Shown: positions 24,722-34,677 of the stretch, one piece after another
How the letters are laid out: each line of letters starts with the position of its first letter
Numbering within the stretch: the first letter of the stretch is position 1
NCBI GenBank assembly: GCA_029863175.1
Contig: JAOTVX010000001.1
Coordinates: 62,001 to 126,000, forward strand
From: Betaproteobacteria bacterium
GTDB lineage: Bacteria; Pseudomonadota; Gammaproteobacteria; Burkholderiales; SG8-41
Length of the DNA: 64,000 bases
Direction of reading: 5' to 3'
Program-made: the position numbers and the translations under genes
Notes under the pieces: generated by a model
What the model saw: only the letters and a program-made list of their open reading frames with translations
Told to the model about the DNA's origin: nothing
The model's database searches: none

Positions 24722-25093
24722 TTAACGGACAAAAAACGCCATGGCGGAAATGAGTAAGGTCGCCGCGAATGAGCCTATGAACGCGGCCACCACGACGCTC
24801 TGGTATGTCGCCAGCACGAGCCACAGCAGGATCACGACAAGGCCGATCTTGATCATTTCGGCCCTGAAAGCGGCTAACAACGTTACCCCTGCAGACTCCG
24901 CCTTGCCCAGTGTAGTCGCGACCGCAAATCCCAGGCCGCCGCAGATGCTTACGAGGCCGCCGAGCGCTGCGGAGAGCGCCCCATCGGCGCCCGCCAAACT
25001 CCCTGCAATGAGGGTCAATCCGGTGGTCGCCATCACCTGCCACCGGAGAACGGTTCGGATCGGCCTGCTCAGCTTGCGAAGCTTGGCGTTCAT
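24722..25093 (-). CDS. atpI: ATP synthase assembly protein AtpI
   Basis: Small membrane protein encoded first in the atp operon and thought to help assemble the c-ring. It has four hydrophobic segments, a basic N terminus (MNAKLRKLSRPIRTVLRWQ) and conserved AFRAEMIKIGLVVILLW. ATG 25093 is chosen because it lies 28 bp downstream of a good -10 element. An ATG-like extension upstream to 25168 would cover the promoter. At 123 aa it fits the family. Confidence 0.9.
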   Translation of the reverse strand: MNAKLRKLSRPIRTVLRWQVMATTGLTLIAGSLAGADGALSAALGGLVSICGGLGFAVATTLGKAESAGVTLLAAFRAEMIKIGLVVILLWLVLATYQSVVVAAFIGSFAATLLISAMAFFVR

Positions 25094-25120
25094 GGTCTCC
25101 GCAGCGAGCAAGGGCGTAGG

Positions 25121-25150
25121 AGTATAGCCTTTTCCCCGCTGCCCGGTCAA
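25121..25150 (-). promoter_or_regulatory. Sigma70-type promoter of the atp operon
   Basis: On the minus strand: -35 TTGACC (25145-25150), 18-bp spacer, -10 TATACT (25121-25126), each 5 of 6 to consensus. It lies in the 95-bp gap between parB and atpI and gives a leader of about 20 bases. Confidence 0.75.
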
Positions 25151-25188
25151 TTTTCCGCAGTGCAGCAAAGCCCCCGGCGCTGAGGTTA

Positions 25189-26040
25189 TCAGCCACCCCC
25201 GCCCAGCTTGCCGAGCAAGGTATCGAGATGGTCGTGACTCGAGTAATGCAGGACGAGCTTGCCGGCGCCCCCCTTGCCGGCTTTGATCTCGACTCGCGTC
25301 CCGAGTCGCTGGGAGACCTCTTCCTCGAGCCGCGCGATATCCCGATCAACCCGCTTGCTCGCGCGCGGCCCATGCCGAGTCAACAGTACGTTGACCCGGG
25401 ACTCAACCTGCCGCACCGAGAGCTGCTTGGCCACGGCCTCGCGGGCAAGTTCGATCTGCCTGAGTGCCGGGAGCGCGAGCAGCGCGCGGGCATGGCCCAT
25501 GTCGAGCTTGCCCGCGCGCAACAACTCCTGGACCGGCGCGGCAAGCTCGAGCAGACGCAACGTATTGGTAATGCCCGTTCGCGAGCGGCCCAGCGCCTCG
25601 GCCGCCTGCGCATGCGTCATTCCGAATTCATCGATCAGGCGCTTCATACCCGCCGCCTGTTCGAGCGGGTTGAGATCCTCGCGCTGGATGTTCTCGATCA
25701 GCCCCATCGCGAGCGCGTGACTATCGGGTACGTCGCGCACAAGGGCAGGGACGCTGTCGAGGCCAGCCATCCGCGCTGCGCGCCAACGCCGTTCCCCGGC
25801 GACGATTTCGTAACGGCCTTCTGCCAGCGGCCGCACGAGTATGGGTTGCATGACGCCTTGCGAGCGGATCGATTCGGCGAGCTCGGCAAGCGCGTCCTGA
25901 TCCATGCGCGTGCGCGGCTGGAAGCGACCCGGCTGAAGCGTATCGACCGCGAGCATGGCCAAGGCGTCTCGCGCAGCCGCATCGCCCTCGGTCGCGAGCA
26001 GTGCGTCCAGTCCGCGGCCCAATCCTCTCACCTTCACCAT
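25189..26040 (-). CDS. parB: Chromosome partitioning protein ParB
   Basis: CTP-dependent DNA clamp that loads at parS and spreads to form the segregation complex. The N-terminal domain has the arginine-rich nucleotide motif GERRWRAA. The central helix-turn-helix reads THAQAAEALGRSRTGITN. The C-terminal dimerisation domain is also present. At 283 aa it is typical of chromosomal ParB. The parA stop is ten bases upstream. Two cognate parS candidates lie at 29467-29482 and 29525-29540. Confidence 0.96.
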   Translation of the reverse strand: MVKVRGLGRGLDALLATEGDAAARDALAMLAVDTLQPGRFQPRTRMDQDALAELAESIRSQGVMQPILVRPLAEGRYEIVAGERRWRAARMAGLDSVPALVRDVPDSHALAMGLIENIQREDLNPLEQAAGMKRLIDEFGMTHAQAAEALGRSRTGITNTLRLLELAAPVQELLRAGKLDMGHARALLALPALRQIELAREAVAKQLSVRQVESRVNVLLTRHGPRASKRVDRDIARLEEEVSQRLGTRVEIKAGKGGAGKLVLHYSSHDHLDTLLGKLGGGG

Positions 26041-26050
26041 GGTGTTCTCC

Positions 26051-26818
26051 TCATCCGGCGGCGCGATTCAGCATCTCGCCCGCAAGCGCCAGGTAGGCCT
26101 GGGCCCCTTTGGAACTCTCGTCGAACTTGATGGCTGGCAGCCCAAAGCTTGGGGCCTCGGCCAGGCGCACGTTGCGCGGAATGACGGTTCGATACACTTT
26201 CTCGCCAAAATGCGACAGCAATTGCTCCGAAACCTGCTGCGCCAGGGTATTGCGCGAGTCGTACATCGTGCGCAACAGGCCCTCGATCTCGAGCCCGGGA
26301 TTGAGGTGCGAGCGAACCTTCTTAACGGTCTCGACCAGATCGCTCAGCCCCTCCAGCGCATAGTACTCGCACTGCATGGGAATCATCACGGCCTGCGCAG
26401 CAGTGAGCCCGTTAACCGTGAGCAAACTGAGCGCCGGCGGGCAGTCGATCAGGATGAAATCGTATTCGGATGCGATCTCCGCAAGCGCTTCCTTCAGGCG
26501 TGATTCCCGATGTTCGAGCTCGACCATCTCGACTTCGGCGCCCGCTAACTCTCGATTCGCCGGAACTAGATCATAGCCGCCGTTCTCCGCGCGCACGCGC
26601 ACTTCCGCTATGCGACGCGAGCCGAGGAGCACTTGATAGACCGTCGCTGGCAGCATGCGTTTGTCCACCCCGCTGCCCATGGTGGCGTTGCCCTGGGGAT
26701 CCAGGTCCACCAGTAACACGCGACGCTGGGAAGCCGCGAGGCTCGCGGCAAGATTGACGCCGGTGGTCGTCTTGCCAACGCCACCTTTCTGGTTGGTAAT
26801 CGCGACGATGCGGGTCAT
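26051..26818 (-). CDS. parA: Chromosome partitioning ATPase ParA
   Basis: Soj/ParA-type ATPase that moves ParB-parS complexes along the nucleoid. The deviant Walker A motif KGGVGKTT has the signature first Lys (residue 11) and lies at the N terminus. Walker A' (LLVDLDPQGNAT) and Walker B (FILIDCPPALSLLT) follow. At 255 aa it has no N-terminal DNA-binding extension, matching chromosomal rather than plasmid P1-type ParA. It lies four bases after rsmG and ten before parB. Confidence 0.97.
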   Translation of the reverse strand: MTRIVAITNQKGGVGKTTTGVNLAASLAASQRRVLLVDLDPQGNATMGSGVDKRMLPATVYQVLLGSRRIAEVRVRAENGGYDLVPANRELAGAEVEMVELEHRESRLKEALAEIASEYDFILIDCPPALSLLTVNGLTAAQAVMIPMQCEYYALEGLSDLVETVKKVRSHLNPGLEIEGLLRTMYDSRNTLAQQVSEQLLSHFGEKVYRTVIPRNVRLAEAPSFGLPAIKFDESSKGAQAYLALAGEMLNRAAG

Positions 26819-26822
26819 GGGT

Positions 26823-27452
26823 TCAGGTCCGCTCGAGGAGCAGCAGGTGCCGGGCGGCGCGCAGTCCCGGAACAGACAGCGCCTGCGCCCGGCGCAGCCG
26901 GAAACCGAGATCGTGTGGCAGGTGCGCCAGCTCTTCGTGCGGGTAAACCCCTTTCATTGCCGCCAGCGTACCGCCCGCGGCCATGTGCTGGCCGGCAAGC
27001 GTTACCAACTCCGCCAGGTCGGAAAGCGCGCGCGAAATAACGAGCTCGAATGGCTGCGCGGCCCGCCAGGTCTCCACGCGCGCGCACTCGACCGTCGCGT
27101 TTCCGAGGCCAAGCTCGATTACTGCCTGCCGGAGGAAGGCCGTTTTCTTCTGGCTGGAATCGAGCAATGTTACTTGCGCATGCGGCAGCGCCAATGCCAG
27201 TGGAATTCCCGGCAGGCCCGCGCCGCTGCCGACGTCCAGAATTGTCACAGCCGAGACATGCGGCGCCACCGCGAGGCAATCGAGCAGGTGCTGGCTCACC
27301 ATATCCGATGGATCGCGCACGGCCGTTAGGTTGTAGACCTGATTCCATTTGTCCAGCAGTGCCAGATAGTCGAACAGCTGTTGTTGGGTTTGTGGCGGCA
27401 GGCTCAAGCCAAGTTGCGCGACACCTTCGGCGAGCTGCGCGGCCAGATTCAC
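26823..27452 (-). CDS. rsmG: 16S rRNA (guanine527-N7)-methyltransferase
   Basis: Methylates G527 in the 530 loop of 16S rRNA (formerly gidB). The SAM-binding motif is [16 protein letters not shown], with the following [10 protein letters not shown] strand. The conserved [11 protein letters not shown] stretch precedes it. At 209 aa the length is usual. The start is GTG, overlapping the mnmG stop codon by four bases (GTGA), so translation is coupled. Confidence 0.96.
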   Translation of the reverse strand: MNLAAQLAEGVAQLGLSLPPQTQQQLFDYLALLDKWNQVYNLTAVRDPSDMVSQHLLDCLAVAPHVSAVTILDVGSGAGLPGIPLALALPHAQVTLLDSSQKKTAFLRQAVIELGLGNATVECARVETWRAAQPFELVISRALSDLAELVTLAGQHMAAGGTLAAMKGVYPHEELAHLPHDLGFRLRRAQALSVPGLRAARHLLLLERT

Positions 27453-29386
27453 ACGCTCTCGCCCGCCGCGCGCCTGGACGCGCCTTGGGTCGGCTCCGTT
27501 CCTGCGCGCGCGGTAGCAAAGCCGCGCTTCAGATGCACCAGCAACACCGATATCCCAGCCGGGGTCATTCCGGAGATGCGCGCCGCCTGGCCCAAGGTCT
27601 CCGGGCGATGGCGATTGAGCTTTTGCTGCACTTCGACGGACAAGCCGCGCACCCGGGTGTAGTCGACGTCAACCGGCAACGGTGTCGTTTCGTAATGCTC
27701 GTGCCGTGCGATCTCTTCGCGCTGCCGCTCAATGTAGCCTTGGTATTTGGTCTGAATCTCGACCTGCTCTGCCACATCCGCGTCGCTGACGGACGGTCCT
27801 GCGCCGGGCAGCGTCATGAGCCGCGCATAGTCGATACCGGGGCGCCGTAGCAAATCGGCGAGCGTGCAGTCATGCCCCAGCGGTTGACCGAGAAGCGCCT
27901 CGGCAACGCCCGCCGGTAAGAGCCGGCGATTCACCCAGGTCCCGCTAATCCGTTCCTGCTCGCGCCCGATCGCATCGCGTTTGCGCGAGAACGCGTCCCA
28001 GCGCGCGTCGTCCACGACGCCGAGACGCCGCCCAGTCTCGGTCAAACGCAAATCGGCATTGTCCTCGCGCAAACTAAGCCGATACTCGGCGCGGCTCGTG
28101 AACATGCGATAGGGTTCGGAGACGCCGCGCGTGATGAGGTCGTCGACCAGCACGCCCAGATAAGCCTCGTTCCGCCGCGGGCACCAGGGTGTTTGTTCCT
28201 TCACCAGCAACCCCGCGTTGATTCCCGCGAGCAGGCCCTGCGCTGCCGCCTCTTCGTAACCCGTGGTCCCGTTGATCTGCCCCGCGAAGAACAGGCCGGC
28301 GAACGCTTTGGTCTCGAGCGAGCTCTTCAGACCGCGCGGGTCGAAATAATCGTACTCGATCGCGTAGCCGGGACGGGTGATATGCGCGTGCTCGAGCCCT
28401 TTGATCGAGTGCACCAGCTCGTACTGCACGTCGAACGGCAGACTGGTTGAAATCCCGTTCGGGTAGAACTCCGTAACCGTCAGCCCTTCCGGCTCGAGAA
28501 AAATCTGATGGGACGTCTTCTCGGCGAACCGCATCACCTTGTCCTCGATCGACGGACAATAACGCGGACCGATACCTTCGATCACACCAGTGTAGAGCGG
28601 CGAGCGCCCGAGACCGTTGCGAATGATGTCGTGCGTGCCCGCGTTGGTGTGCGTAATCCAGCACGACACCTGCGGCGGATGCTGCTCACGCCCGCCCCGA
28701 AACGAAAAAACCGGCGTCGGAACATCTCCGGGTTGTTCGGTGATGAGAGAAAAATCTATGGTGCGCCCGTCGATTCGGGGCGGCGTGCCGGTCTTAAGAC
28801 GGCCCACCGGGAGTTCGAGCTCACGCAACCGTTGCGCCAGGATTAGTGAAGGCGGATCGCCGGCGCGGCCTGCTTGATGGTTCTGCAGACCGACGTGGAC
28901 CCGCCCGCCGAGAAAAGTGCCCGCCGTAAGCACCACCGCGCGCGCGCCAAAGCGCGCGCCAAGTTGAGTCACGACGCCGACGACTCGATCGCCCTCTAGC
29001 AGCAAGTCGTCCACGGCCTGCTGAAATATACGCAGATGCGACTGACGCTCAAGACGGCCGCGAATGGCCTGCTTATAGAGAACACGGTCGGCCTGCGCGC
29101 GTGTTGCGCGAACTGCGGGGCCCTTGCGTGCGTTCAGGACGCGAAACTGGATGCCGGCGTCGTCCGCCGCCGCCGCCATCGCGCCGCCCAGCGCATCGAT
29201 CTCCTTTACGAGGTGCCCTTTGCCAATTCCGCCAATCGAAGGATTGCACGACATTTGGCCCAGTGTTTCCACGCTATGCGTGAGCAGTAGCGTATTGCAC
29301 CCCATTCGGGCAGAGGCAAGCGCGGCCTCGGTGCCTGCGTGGCCGCCGCCAACTACAATAACATCATAATATTCAGAAACTTGCAT
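27449..29386 (-). CDS. mnmG: tRNA uridine 5-carboxymethylaminomethyl modification enzyme MnmG
   Basis: FAD/NADH enzyme that, with MnmE, modifies the wobble uridine of several tRNAs (formerly gidA). The N-terminal FAD motif reads [17 protein letters not shown], then [16 protein letters not shown]. The family motif [11 protein letters not shown] and the C-terminal helical domain ([17 protein letters not shown]) are present. ATG 29386 is chosen by family comparison; the frame is open to 29419. At 645 aa the length is normal. MnmE is encoded just upstream across the parS sites, so both partners are neighbours. Confidence 0.97.
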   Translation of the reverse strand: MQVSEYYDVIVVGGGHAGTEAALASARMGCNTLLLTHSVETLGQMSCNPSIGGIGKGHLVKEIDALGGAMAAAADDAGIQFRVLNARKGPAVRATRAQADRVLYKQAIRGRLERQSHLRIFQQAVDDLLLEGDRVVGVVTQLGARFGARAVVLTAGTFLGGRVHVGLQNHQAGRAGDPPSLILAQRLRELELPVGRLKTGTPPRIDGRTIDFSLITEQPGDVPTPVFSFRGGREQHPPQVSCWITHTNAGTHDIIRNGLGRSPLYTGVIEGIGPRYCPSIEDKVMRFAEKTSHQIFLEPEGLTVTEFYPNGISTSLPFDVQYELVHSIKGLEHAHITRPGYAIEYDYFDPRGLKSSLETKAFAGLFFAGQINGTTGYEEAAAQGLLAGINAGLLVKEQTPWCPRRNEAYLGVLVDDLITRGVSEPYRMFTSRAEYRLSLREDNADLRLTETGRRLGVVDDARWDAFSRKRDAIGREQERISGTWVNRRLLPAGVAEALLGQPLGHDCTLADLLRRPGIDYARLMTLPGAGPSVSDADVAEQVEIQTKYQGYIERQREEIARHEHYETTPLPVDVDYTRVRGLSVEVQQKLNRHRPETLGQAARISGMTPAGISVLLVHLKRGFATARAGTEPTQGASRRAAGESV

Positions 29387-29414
29387 ATTAAAATCGCGTT
29401 GCCGGCCGGACGCG

Positions 29415-29420
29415 ATCATA
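29415..29420 (-). promoter_or_regulatory. Candidate -10 element for mnmG
   Basis: TATGAT on the minus strand, 29 bp before the mnmG ATG. No convincing -35 is seen at the right spacing, so this is weak evidence. Confidence 0.3.
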
Positions 29421-29466
29421 CCGCAAAAGCTTGTCCAGGAGAACTCTGATGGCGGCTATTTCGGTA

Positions 29467-29482
29467 GGTTTCACGTGGAACA
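29467..29482. promoter_or_regulatory. parS site 1
   Basis: GGTTTCACGTGGAACA; its reverse complement TGTTCCACGTGAAACC matches the chromosomal parS consensus TGTTNCACGTGAAACA at all but the last base. It is about 3.4 kb from parB, within the usual range for ParB loading sites. Confidence 0.9.
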
Positions 29483-29524
29483 GACGCAAAAAGCGCCATT
29501 TGATGGTGCGGCGCAGCACACAAT

Positions 29525-29540
29525 GGTTTCACGTGGAACA
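29525..29540. promoter_or_regulatory. parS site 2
   Basis: Identical 16-mer to site 1, in the same orientation, 58 bp away and five bases after the mnmE stop codon. Two close sites should raise ParB loading at this locus. Confidence 0.9.
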
Positions 29541-29545
29541 GAGCG

Positions 29546-30886
29546 CTATTTTCCGATGCAGAACCGGGAAAATATCTCTCCGAGTAGGTCGTCCGGCGTA
29601 ACTTCCCCGGTTATGGTCCCCAAGGCAGCCTGGGCCAACCTGAGTTCCTCCGCAAACAGCTCGCTCTGGCCCAACTGGGCCTGCGCGTGTTCCAAATGCC
29701 TACGGGTCACGGAAAGGGCGCCCAGATGGCGTTCACGAGCCATGAACAGGCCCTCCGCGCCACCCTTCCACCCCACCGCCTCCAGCAATGAGCTTCGCAA
29801 TAGGTCCACGCCCTCCCCGGTCTTCGCCGAGAGCCACACGACGGCGGTGCCATCCTGCCCTTCCTTGGCGGCGTGATGTCCAGTTAAATCGATCTTGTTC
29901 ATGACCTTTACCCGGGGAAGCGCGGATGGCAGGCGGTCCAGGATGAGCCTGTCAGCGGCCGTTTCGCCGGTTATGCAATCCATGATTAACAGCACGAGGT
30001 CGGCCTTCTCGATTGCGGCCCAAGTTCGGGCGATCCCCAAGCCCTCTACCGGGTCGGATGACTCGCGCAGCCCTGCCGTATCGATGATATGTGCCGGAAC
30101 GCCATCCAAATCGATTTTTTGGCGAATTGCGTCGCGCGTGGTTCCCGGAATTTCCGTCACAATCGCGAGCTCCTCCCCGGCGAGGCGATTTAGCAGGCTC
30201 GATTTTCCGACATTGGGCTGTCCAGCCAGCACAATGTGCATGCCTTCGCGCAAAAGACTGCCCTGTTGCGACGCTTGCTCAATCCTGGAAAGCTCGACGC
30301 GCAGAGCGGCAAGCTGCTGTTCGGCACCCGCTCGCTCGAGAATTTCGACATCCTCCTCGGGAAAATCGAGCGTTGCTTCAACCAACAGCCGCAACTCGGT
30401 GAGGCCACGCACCAGCGTCTCGATCCGTTCCGAGAACGCACCTTGCAGAGAACGCAGCGCGCAGCGCGCTGCCCGCGCTGTGCTCGCATCGATGAGATCA
30501 GCGACGCTCTCGGCCTGGGCCAAGTCGAGTTTGTCGTTGAGGAATGCGCGGCGCGTGAATTCTCCAGGCTCGGCGAGCCGCGCGCCCAACTCGAGACATC
30601 GTCGCAGCACGAGCTGCAGGACCACCGGTCCGCCGTGACCCTGGAGCTCGAGCACATCTTCCCCGGTATAGGAATGGGGCGCCGGGAAATAGAGCGCAAG
30701 CCCGTAATCGATCACTTGCTGACGAGCGTCAAGGACGTCGGCAAGTATCGCGTGTCGCGATGGTAGCCGTCGCCCAACCAAGGCGACGGCGAATTCGCCC
30801 AGGCGCGGTCCCGACACTCGCACGATACCGATGCCAGCACGGCCAGGCGCGGTGGCGATGGCCGCTATGATGTCGCTACGGCTCAT
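29546..30886 (-). CDS. mnmE: tRNA modification GTPase MnmE
   Basis: Partner of MnmG in wobble-uridine modification. The N-terminal tetrahydrofolate-binding domain ([20 protein letters not shown]) is followed by a helical domain split by a potassium-activated G domain. The G domain has [12 protein letters not shown] (P loop), GTTRDAI (G2), DTAGLRES (G3) and MNKIDL (G4). The C terminus ends in FCIGK with the catalytic Cys. At 446 aa it is complete. yidC is 40 bp upstream on the same strand. Confidence 0.97.
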   Translation of the reverse strand: MSRSDIIAAIATAPGRAGIGIVRVSGPRLGEFAVALVGRRLPSRHAILADVLDARQQVIDYGLALYFPAPHSYTGEDVLELQGHGGPVVLQLVLRRCLELGARLAEPGEFTRRAFLNDKLDLAQAESVADLIDASTARAARCALRSLQGAFSERIETLVRGLTELRLLVEATLDFPEEDVEILERAGAEQQLAALRVELSRIEQASQQGSLLREGMHIVLAGQPNVGKSSLLNRLAGEELAIVTEIPGTTRDAIRQKIDLDGVPAHIIDTAGLRESSDPVEGLGIARTWAAIEKADLVLLIMDCITGETAADRLILDRLPSALPRVKVMNKIDLTGHHAAKEGQDGTAVVWLSAKTGEGVDLLRSSLLEAVGWKGGAEGLFMARERHLGALSVTRRHLEHAQAQLGQSELFAEELRLAQAALGTITGEVTPDDLLGEIFSRFCIGK

Positions 30887-30926
30887 CGCGCTCGAGCAAC
30901 CGCCGGCTCAGGCTCAGCGAGCCATG

Positions 30927-32609
30927 CTAGCGACGGCTCTTGCGCGCTCCCGCGCGGGCCTCGCGTTCGATCATCCGCGTGATATGCCATTGCTGCGTGA
31001 TCGAAAGCACGTTGTTCACCAGCCAGTAGAGAACCAGCCCCGCGGGAAAGAAGAAGAAGAAAATGCTGAAGGCGATCGGCATGATCTTCATGATCTTCGC
31101 CTGCACCGGATCGGGGGGCGTTGGATTGAGCCAAGTCTGGATGATCATCGTTGCGCCCATCAGGATCGGCAAGATGTAGTATGGATCCGGCGCCGACAGA
31201 TCGTCGATCCAGAGCATGAATGGCGCGTGGCGGAGCTCGACGCTACCCAGCAAAACCCAGTAAAGTGAAATAAAAACAGGGATTTGCACGACAATCGGCA
31301 TGCACCCGCCCAAAGGATTGATCTTCTCGGTCTTGTAGAGCTCCATCATTGCCTGCTGCAACCGCTGACGGTCACTGCCGTACTGTTCCTTGAGCTTTTG
31401 CAGCTTCGGTGCGACCACCCGCATTTTCGCCATCGAGCGATAGCTTGTGGCGGATAACGGATAGAAGATCAGCTTGATGATGATCGTGAGCAGAATGATC
31501 GCCACGCCCCAGTTCTGCGCCCATTTGTGCAGCCAGTTGAGCACCCAGAACAACGGCACGGCGATCACGGTCAACCAGCCATAATCAACCGTGAGGTCGA
31601 GTCCCGGCGCGATCTTGGCGAGCTTATCCTGCTCCTGGGGCCCGGCGTACAACGGTACTGTCACAGTCCCGCTGGCCCCCGGGGCAACGTTGCCCGCCGG
31701 AACGATCGTGCCTGCGGCGAAAAGCCCGTCGTCCAGGCGTCGCGTGTAGAACTCCCTCGGAGCATCATTGCGGGGCAACAAAGCACCGACAAAATAGTGC
31801 TGCAACATTCCGATCCAACCGTCCAGCGAATTCTTTGGATACGACGTCTTGCCCTCTTGGATGTCCTCGAACGACACCTTCTGGAATTTGTCCTTGTCGG
31901 TATAGACCGCGATGCCCGTGAAAGTCGGCACCATCGTTGAAAAACCCGCTAGCGGCTTGTCGTCGCGCACCATCTGGAAATAGGCGTAAGGCTGAATTGC
32001 CGCCGTGCCCTGGTTGGCGATCTCGAAGCTCACGTCGATCAGGTAACTGTTTCGGTGGAAGCGGTACACCTTCGTCACCTGCACACCGTCGTTGGGCGGT
32101 GCGCTCAACCGGACGTCGACAGTTTTATCGCCCTCGGCCAGCTGGTAGCGTCGGGCCGCGATGCTGAACTGTGTCCGGTGGTTCGGGAGTTCGCGACCAA
32201 TCAGCCCGGATTGCGCGACGTAAGTGTGCTCCGCGTTCCGATCCAGCAGCACAAAAGGTTTGTTGCGATCGAGCGTGTCGCGATGATTCTTGAGCTCCAG
32301 GCGTGTCAGGTCGCCACCGGACGCGCTGATCTGGGCACGCAGCACATCGGTCTCGACATGCACCAGGCCACCGGGCTCGCTCCGTGGCTGGGCCTGCTGG
32401 GGCACGCCGCTCTGGGCCGCGATGAGCTTTTCGCTGGGGATCGGAACCTGTGCCGCCTGCGGCGGGGCCTTTTCGGCTTTTCCCCCTGCTACCGGCGCGG
32501 ACGTCGAGAGGGGTGCCGATTCGGTCTGCCGGTCACGCTGCCACGCGTCCAGCAAGAGGAACAGGGAAAAGGAGAAGACAAAAAACAATATCAGGCGTTG
32601 CGAGTCCAT
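30927..32609 (-). CDS. yidC: Membrane protein insertase YidC
   Basis: Inserts and folds inner-membrane proteins, alone or with SecYEG. An N-terminal signal-anchor (MDSQRLILFFVFSFSLFLLL) is followed by a large periplasmic beta-sandwich domain (about residues 60-340) and the conserved C-terminal core of five membrane segments with the cytoplasmic coiled hairpin (MRVVAPKLQKLKEQYG). The Arg of the hydrophilic groove lies in that core. The start is ATG 32609; two extra codons upstream are possible. At 560 aa the length is normal. rnpA ends only 29 bp upstream, leaving no room for yidD. Confidence 0.96.
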   Translation of the reverse strand: MDSQRLILFFVFSFSLFLLLDAWQRDRQTESAPLSTSAPVAGGKAEKAPPQAAQVPIPSEKLIAAQSGVPQQAQPRSEPGGLVHVETDVLRAQISASGGDLTRLELKNHRDTLDRNKPFVLLDRNAEHTYVAQSGLIGRELPNHRTQFSIAARRYQLAEGDKTVDVRLSAPPNDGVQVTKVYRFHRNSYLIDVSFEIANQGTAAIQPYAYFQMVRDDKPLAGFSTMVPTFTGIAVYTDKDKFQKVSFEDIQEGKTSYPKNSLDGWIGMLQHYFVGALLPRNDAPREFYTRRLDDGLFAAGTIVPAGNVAPGASGTVTVPLYAGPQEQDKLAKIAPGLDLTVDYGWLTVIAVPLFWVLNWLHKWAQNWGVAIILLTIIIKLIFYPLSATSYRSMAKMRVVAPKLQKLKEQYGSDRQRLQQAMMELYKTEKINPLGGCMPIVVQIPVFISLYWVLLGSVELRHAPFMLWIDDLSAPDPYYILPILMGATMIIQTWLNPTPPDPVQAKIMKIMPIAFSIFFFFFPAGLVLYWLVNNVLSITQQWHITRMIEREARAGARKSRR

Positions 32610-32638
32610 AGCCATGCTTCGCCGCTATCACGCGGCCT

Positions 32639-32989
32639 TTAACGCCCGTTAACCGTCGCCCGTGTAACGAGTTCTGCCAACAGGCGCGCAAGCTCGCTCC
32701 GGACTTGACTGCCGCTGCCACGAGTCGGGCAGCGCCGCAAACGGACGACGACATCGAGGCCGCTCAGGCGGTCACGCCAACCACGAAACACTTCCCGTAC
32801 CATACGCTTAAACCGGTTACGGTCGACAGCTCGCGGTGCCACTTTCTTGGCGGTGACGATACCGATACGCGCCTGCTCCAAGGCGTTGGGCTTGGCAAAC
32901 ACGGTGAAATGACGGCGCGCGCCACTTGCGCCATGGGCCAGGACCGCTGCGAAGTGCTCCGGACGCCGCAGTCTTGCTGATCGCGGCAA
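32639..32989 (-). CDS. rnpA: Ribonuclease P protein component
   Basis: Small basic protein that binds the RNase P RNA and helps process tRNA 5' ends. The family signature RNRFKRMVREVFR is present around residues 57-69. N-terminal RLRRPEHFAAVL is typical. At 116 aa the length is normal. It follows rpmH by 29 bp on the same strand, the conserved bacterial pair. Confidence 0.94.
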   Translation of the reverse strand: MPRSARLRRPEHFAAVLAHGASGARRHFTVFAKPNALEQARIGIVTAKKVAPRAVDRNRFKRMVREVFRGWRDRLSGLDVVVRLRRCPTRGSGSQVRSELARLLAELVTRATVNGR

Positions 32990-33018
32990 ACCCGCCGGAG
33001 CAGGCGCACTCGCGGCGT

Positions 33019-33153
33019 TCAGACGCTCAGCCGCGCGCGTCCCTTTGCCCGGCGCGCGCGCAACACGGCGCGCCCACTACGAGTACGCATCCGCACGAGA
33101 AATCCGTGCGTGCGCTTGCGCCGTATCACCGATGGCTGATAAGTCCGTTTCAT
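33019..33153 (-). CDS. rpmH: 50S ribosomal protein L34
   Basis: The smallest common ribosomal protein, 44 aa: [19 protein letters not shown] followed by a basic tail. ATG 33153 is fixed by the invariant N terminus. A good promoter lies 30 bp upstream. It is the first gene of rpmH-rnpA-yidC-mnmE, diverging from dnaA. Confidence 0.97.
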   Translation of the reverse strand: MKRTYQPSVIRRKRTHGFLVRMRTRSGRAVLRARRAKGRARLSV

Positions 33154-33183
33154 GTGCTGGCCCTCACAGTCGAAAAGCGCGCT

Positions 33184-33213
33184 ATTACAACCTTTAACAC
33201 ACTGTCGTGTCAA
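33184..33213 (-). promoter_or_regulatory. Sigma70-type promoter of rpmH
   Basis: On the minus strand: -35 TTGACA (33208-33213, perfect), 18-bp spacer, -10 TGTAAT (33184-33189, 5 of 6). Predicted leader of about 25 bases before the L34 start codon. Confidence 0.78.
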
Positions 33214-33256
33214 CCTCGGCGCGGCCGCGACAATCATCAGCTCCGACTCTCAAAGC

Positions 33257-33287
33257 TGTGGATAACCCCCCCTAAAACGGATAAAAT
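33257..33287 (+). promoter_or_regulatory. DnaA box overlapping a candidate dnaA promoter
   Basis: TGTGGATAA (33257-33265) is a perfect DnaA box on the minus strand. It overlaps TGGATA (33259-33264), a 4-of-6 -35 that stands 17 bp before TAAAAT (33282-33287), a 5-of-6 -10. The layout suggests that DnaA represses its own transcription (inference). Confidence 0.6.
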
Positions 33288-33339
33288 CTGAGCCTGCAAT
33301 ACACGCTCGCGCCCAGGTGCAAATTCAAACTCCGATGCG

Positions 33340-34677
33340 ATGCCGATGAATAGCTTCTGGCGCTTCTGTTTGGCACGGTTCGAAAAGGAACTCCCGCCTC
33401 AGCAGTTCACCACCTGGATCAAACCCCTGCAGGTTCGGACCGAGGGCAACGCGCTCACCTTGGTGGCTCCGAATCGGTTCGTGCAACAGTGGATCCGGGA
33501 CCGGTTTCTGGCCCGGATCGAGCAACTTGCGCTCGAACACTTTCAGCGCCCGCTCGAGGTGCGGTTGGTCCTGCTCGAGCGCGACCACCCTACGCCGAGC
33601 CCTGGCCCGGCAGCCCCCGCCATCACCCCCGGGCCGGCGAAACCCAGCAGCCGCGAAATTTCCCGCCTGAACCCGGCGTTCACGTTCGATACGTTTGTCA
33701 CCGGCAAAGCCAACGAGCTCGCGCGCGCCGCAGCGATGCAGGTGGGCGAGCGGCCAGGTGCGGCTTACAACCCGCTGTTCGTCTATGGCGGCGTCGGCCT
33801 CGGCAAGACGCACCTCATCCAGGCGATCGGTAACCAGCTGCGGGCGGGCGCACCGGAATCGAAGATCCGCTACATCCACGCTGAGCAGTACGTCTCGGAC
33901 GTGGTGCGCGCCTATCAGCACAAAGCCTTCGACGATTTCAAGCGCTACTATCACTCGCTCGATCTGCTGCTCATCGACGATATTCAGTTTTTCAGCGGGA
34001 AAAACCGCACCCAGGAAGAATTCTTCTACGCCTTCAATGCACTCATCGAGGCGCACCGCCAGGTCGTCATCACCTGCGATACGTATCCCCGGGAGATTTC
34101 GGGCATAGAGAATCGCCTGATCTCGCGTTTCGGCTGGGGCCTTACGGTATCGGTCGAGCCGCCCGAATTGGAGATGCGCGTTGCCATTCTCCTCAAGAAG
34201 GCGGAGGCCGATGGGGTCAGGCTCGACGAGAATGTGGCTTTTTTTCTCGCGCGGCACATTCAGTCGAATGTCCGCGAGCTCGAAGGCGGCTTGAAACGCG
34301 TACTCGCCTACGCGCGTTTCACTGGCCATCCGCTATCCGTCGAAGTCTGCCGGGACGCCCTGCGTGATCTACTCGCGATCCAGCATCGCCAGATCTCCAT
34401 TGAGAACATCCAAAAGACCGTCGCTGATTACTACAAGATCAAGATCTCCGAGATGTATTCCAAGCGGCGCTCTCGCAATGTCGCCCGACCGCGTCAGGTT
34501 GCAATGGCTCTGGCGAAAGAGCTTACCCAACTCAGCCTGCCCGATATTGGTGATGCGTTTGGTGGTCGGGACCACACGACCGTCTTGCATGCCTGCCGCA
34601 AGGTCGCGCTGCTGAAATCAACCAACAGCGATCTGACCCGTGATTTCAACTCCCTGCTTAAGGTTCTCAGGAGTTGA
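33340..34677 (+). CDS. dnaA: Chromosomal replication initiator protein DnaA
   Basis: AAA+ initiator that binds DnaA boxes and melts the origin. Domain I starts near [21 protein letters not shown] short Pro-rich linker (about residues 85-105) follows. The AAA+ domain has Walker [10 protein letters not shown] (from residue 150) and Walker [11 protein letters not shown]. The C-terminal DNA-binding domain ends with the family signature [18 protein letters not shown] 33340 is used; another in-frame ATG lies two codons later. At 445 aa it is normal for Betaproteobacteria. Confidence 0.98.
   Translation: MPMNSFWRFCLARFEKELPPQQFTTWIKPLQVRTEGNALTLVAPNRFVQQWIRDRFLARIEQLALEHFQRPLEVRLVLLERDHPTPSPGPAAPAITPGPAKPSSREISRLNPAFTFDTFVTGKANELARAAAMQVGERPGAAYNPLFVYGGVGLGKTHLIQAIGNQLRAGAPESKIRYIHAEQYVSDVVRAYQHKAFDDFKRYYHSLDLLLIDDIQFFSGKNRTQEEFFYAFNALIEAHRQVVITCDTYPREISGIENRLISRFGWGLTVSVEPPELEMRVAILLKKAEADGVRLDENVAFFLARHIQSNVRELEGGLKRVLAYARFTGHPLSVEVCRDALRDLLAIQHRQISIENIQKTVADYYKIKISEMYSKRRSRNVARPRQVAMALAKELTQLSLPDIGDAFGGRDHTTVLHACRKVALLKSTNSDLTRDFNSLLKVLRS

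Noticed and set aside
33325..34329. 334-codon open frame on the minus strand
   Set aside because: Antisense to dnaA, which is unambiguous on the plus strand.
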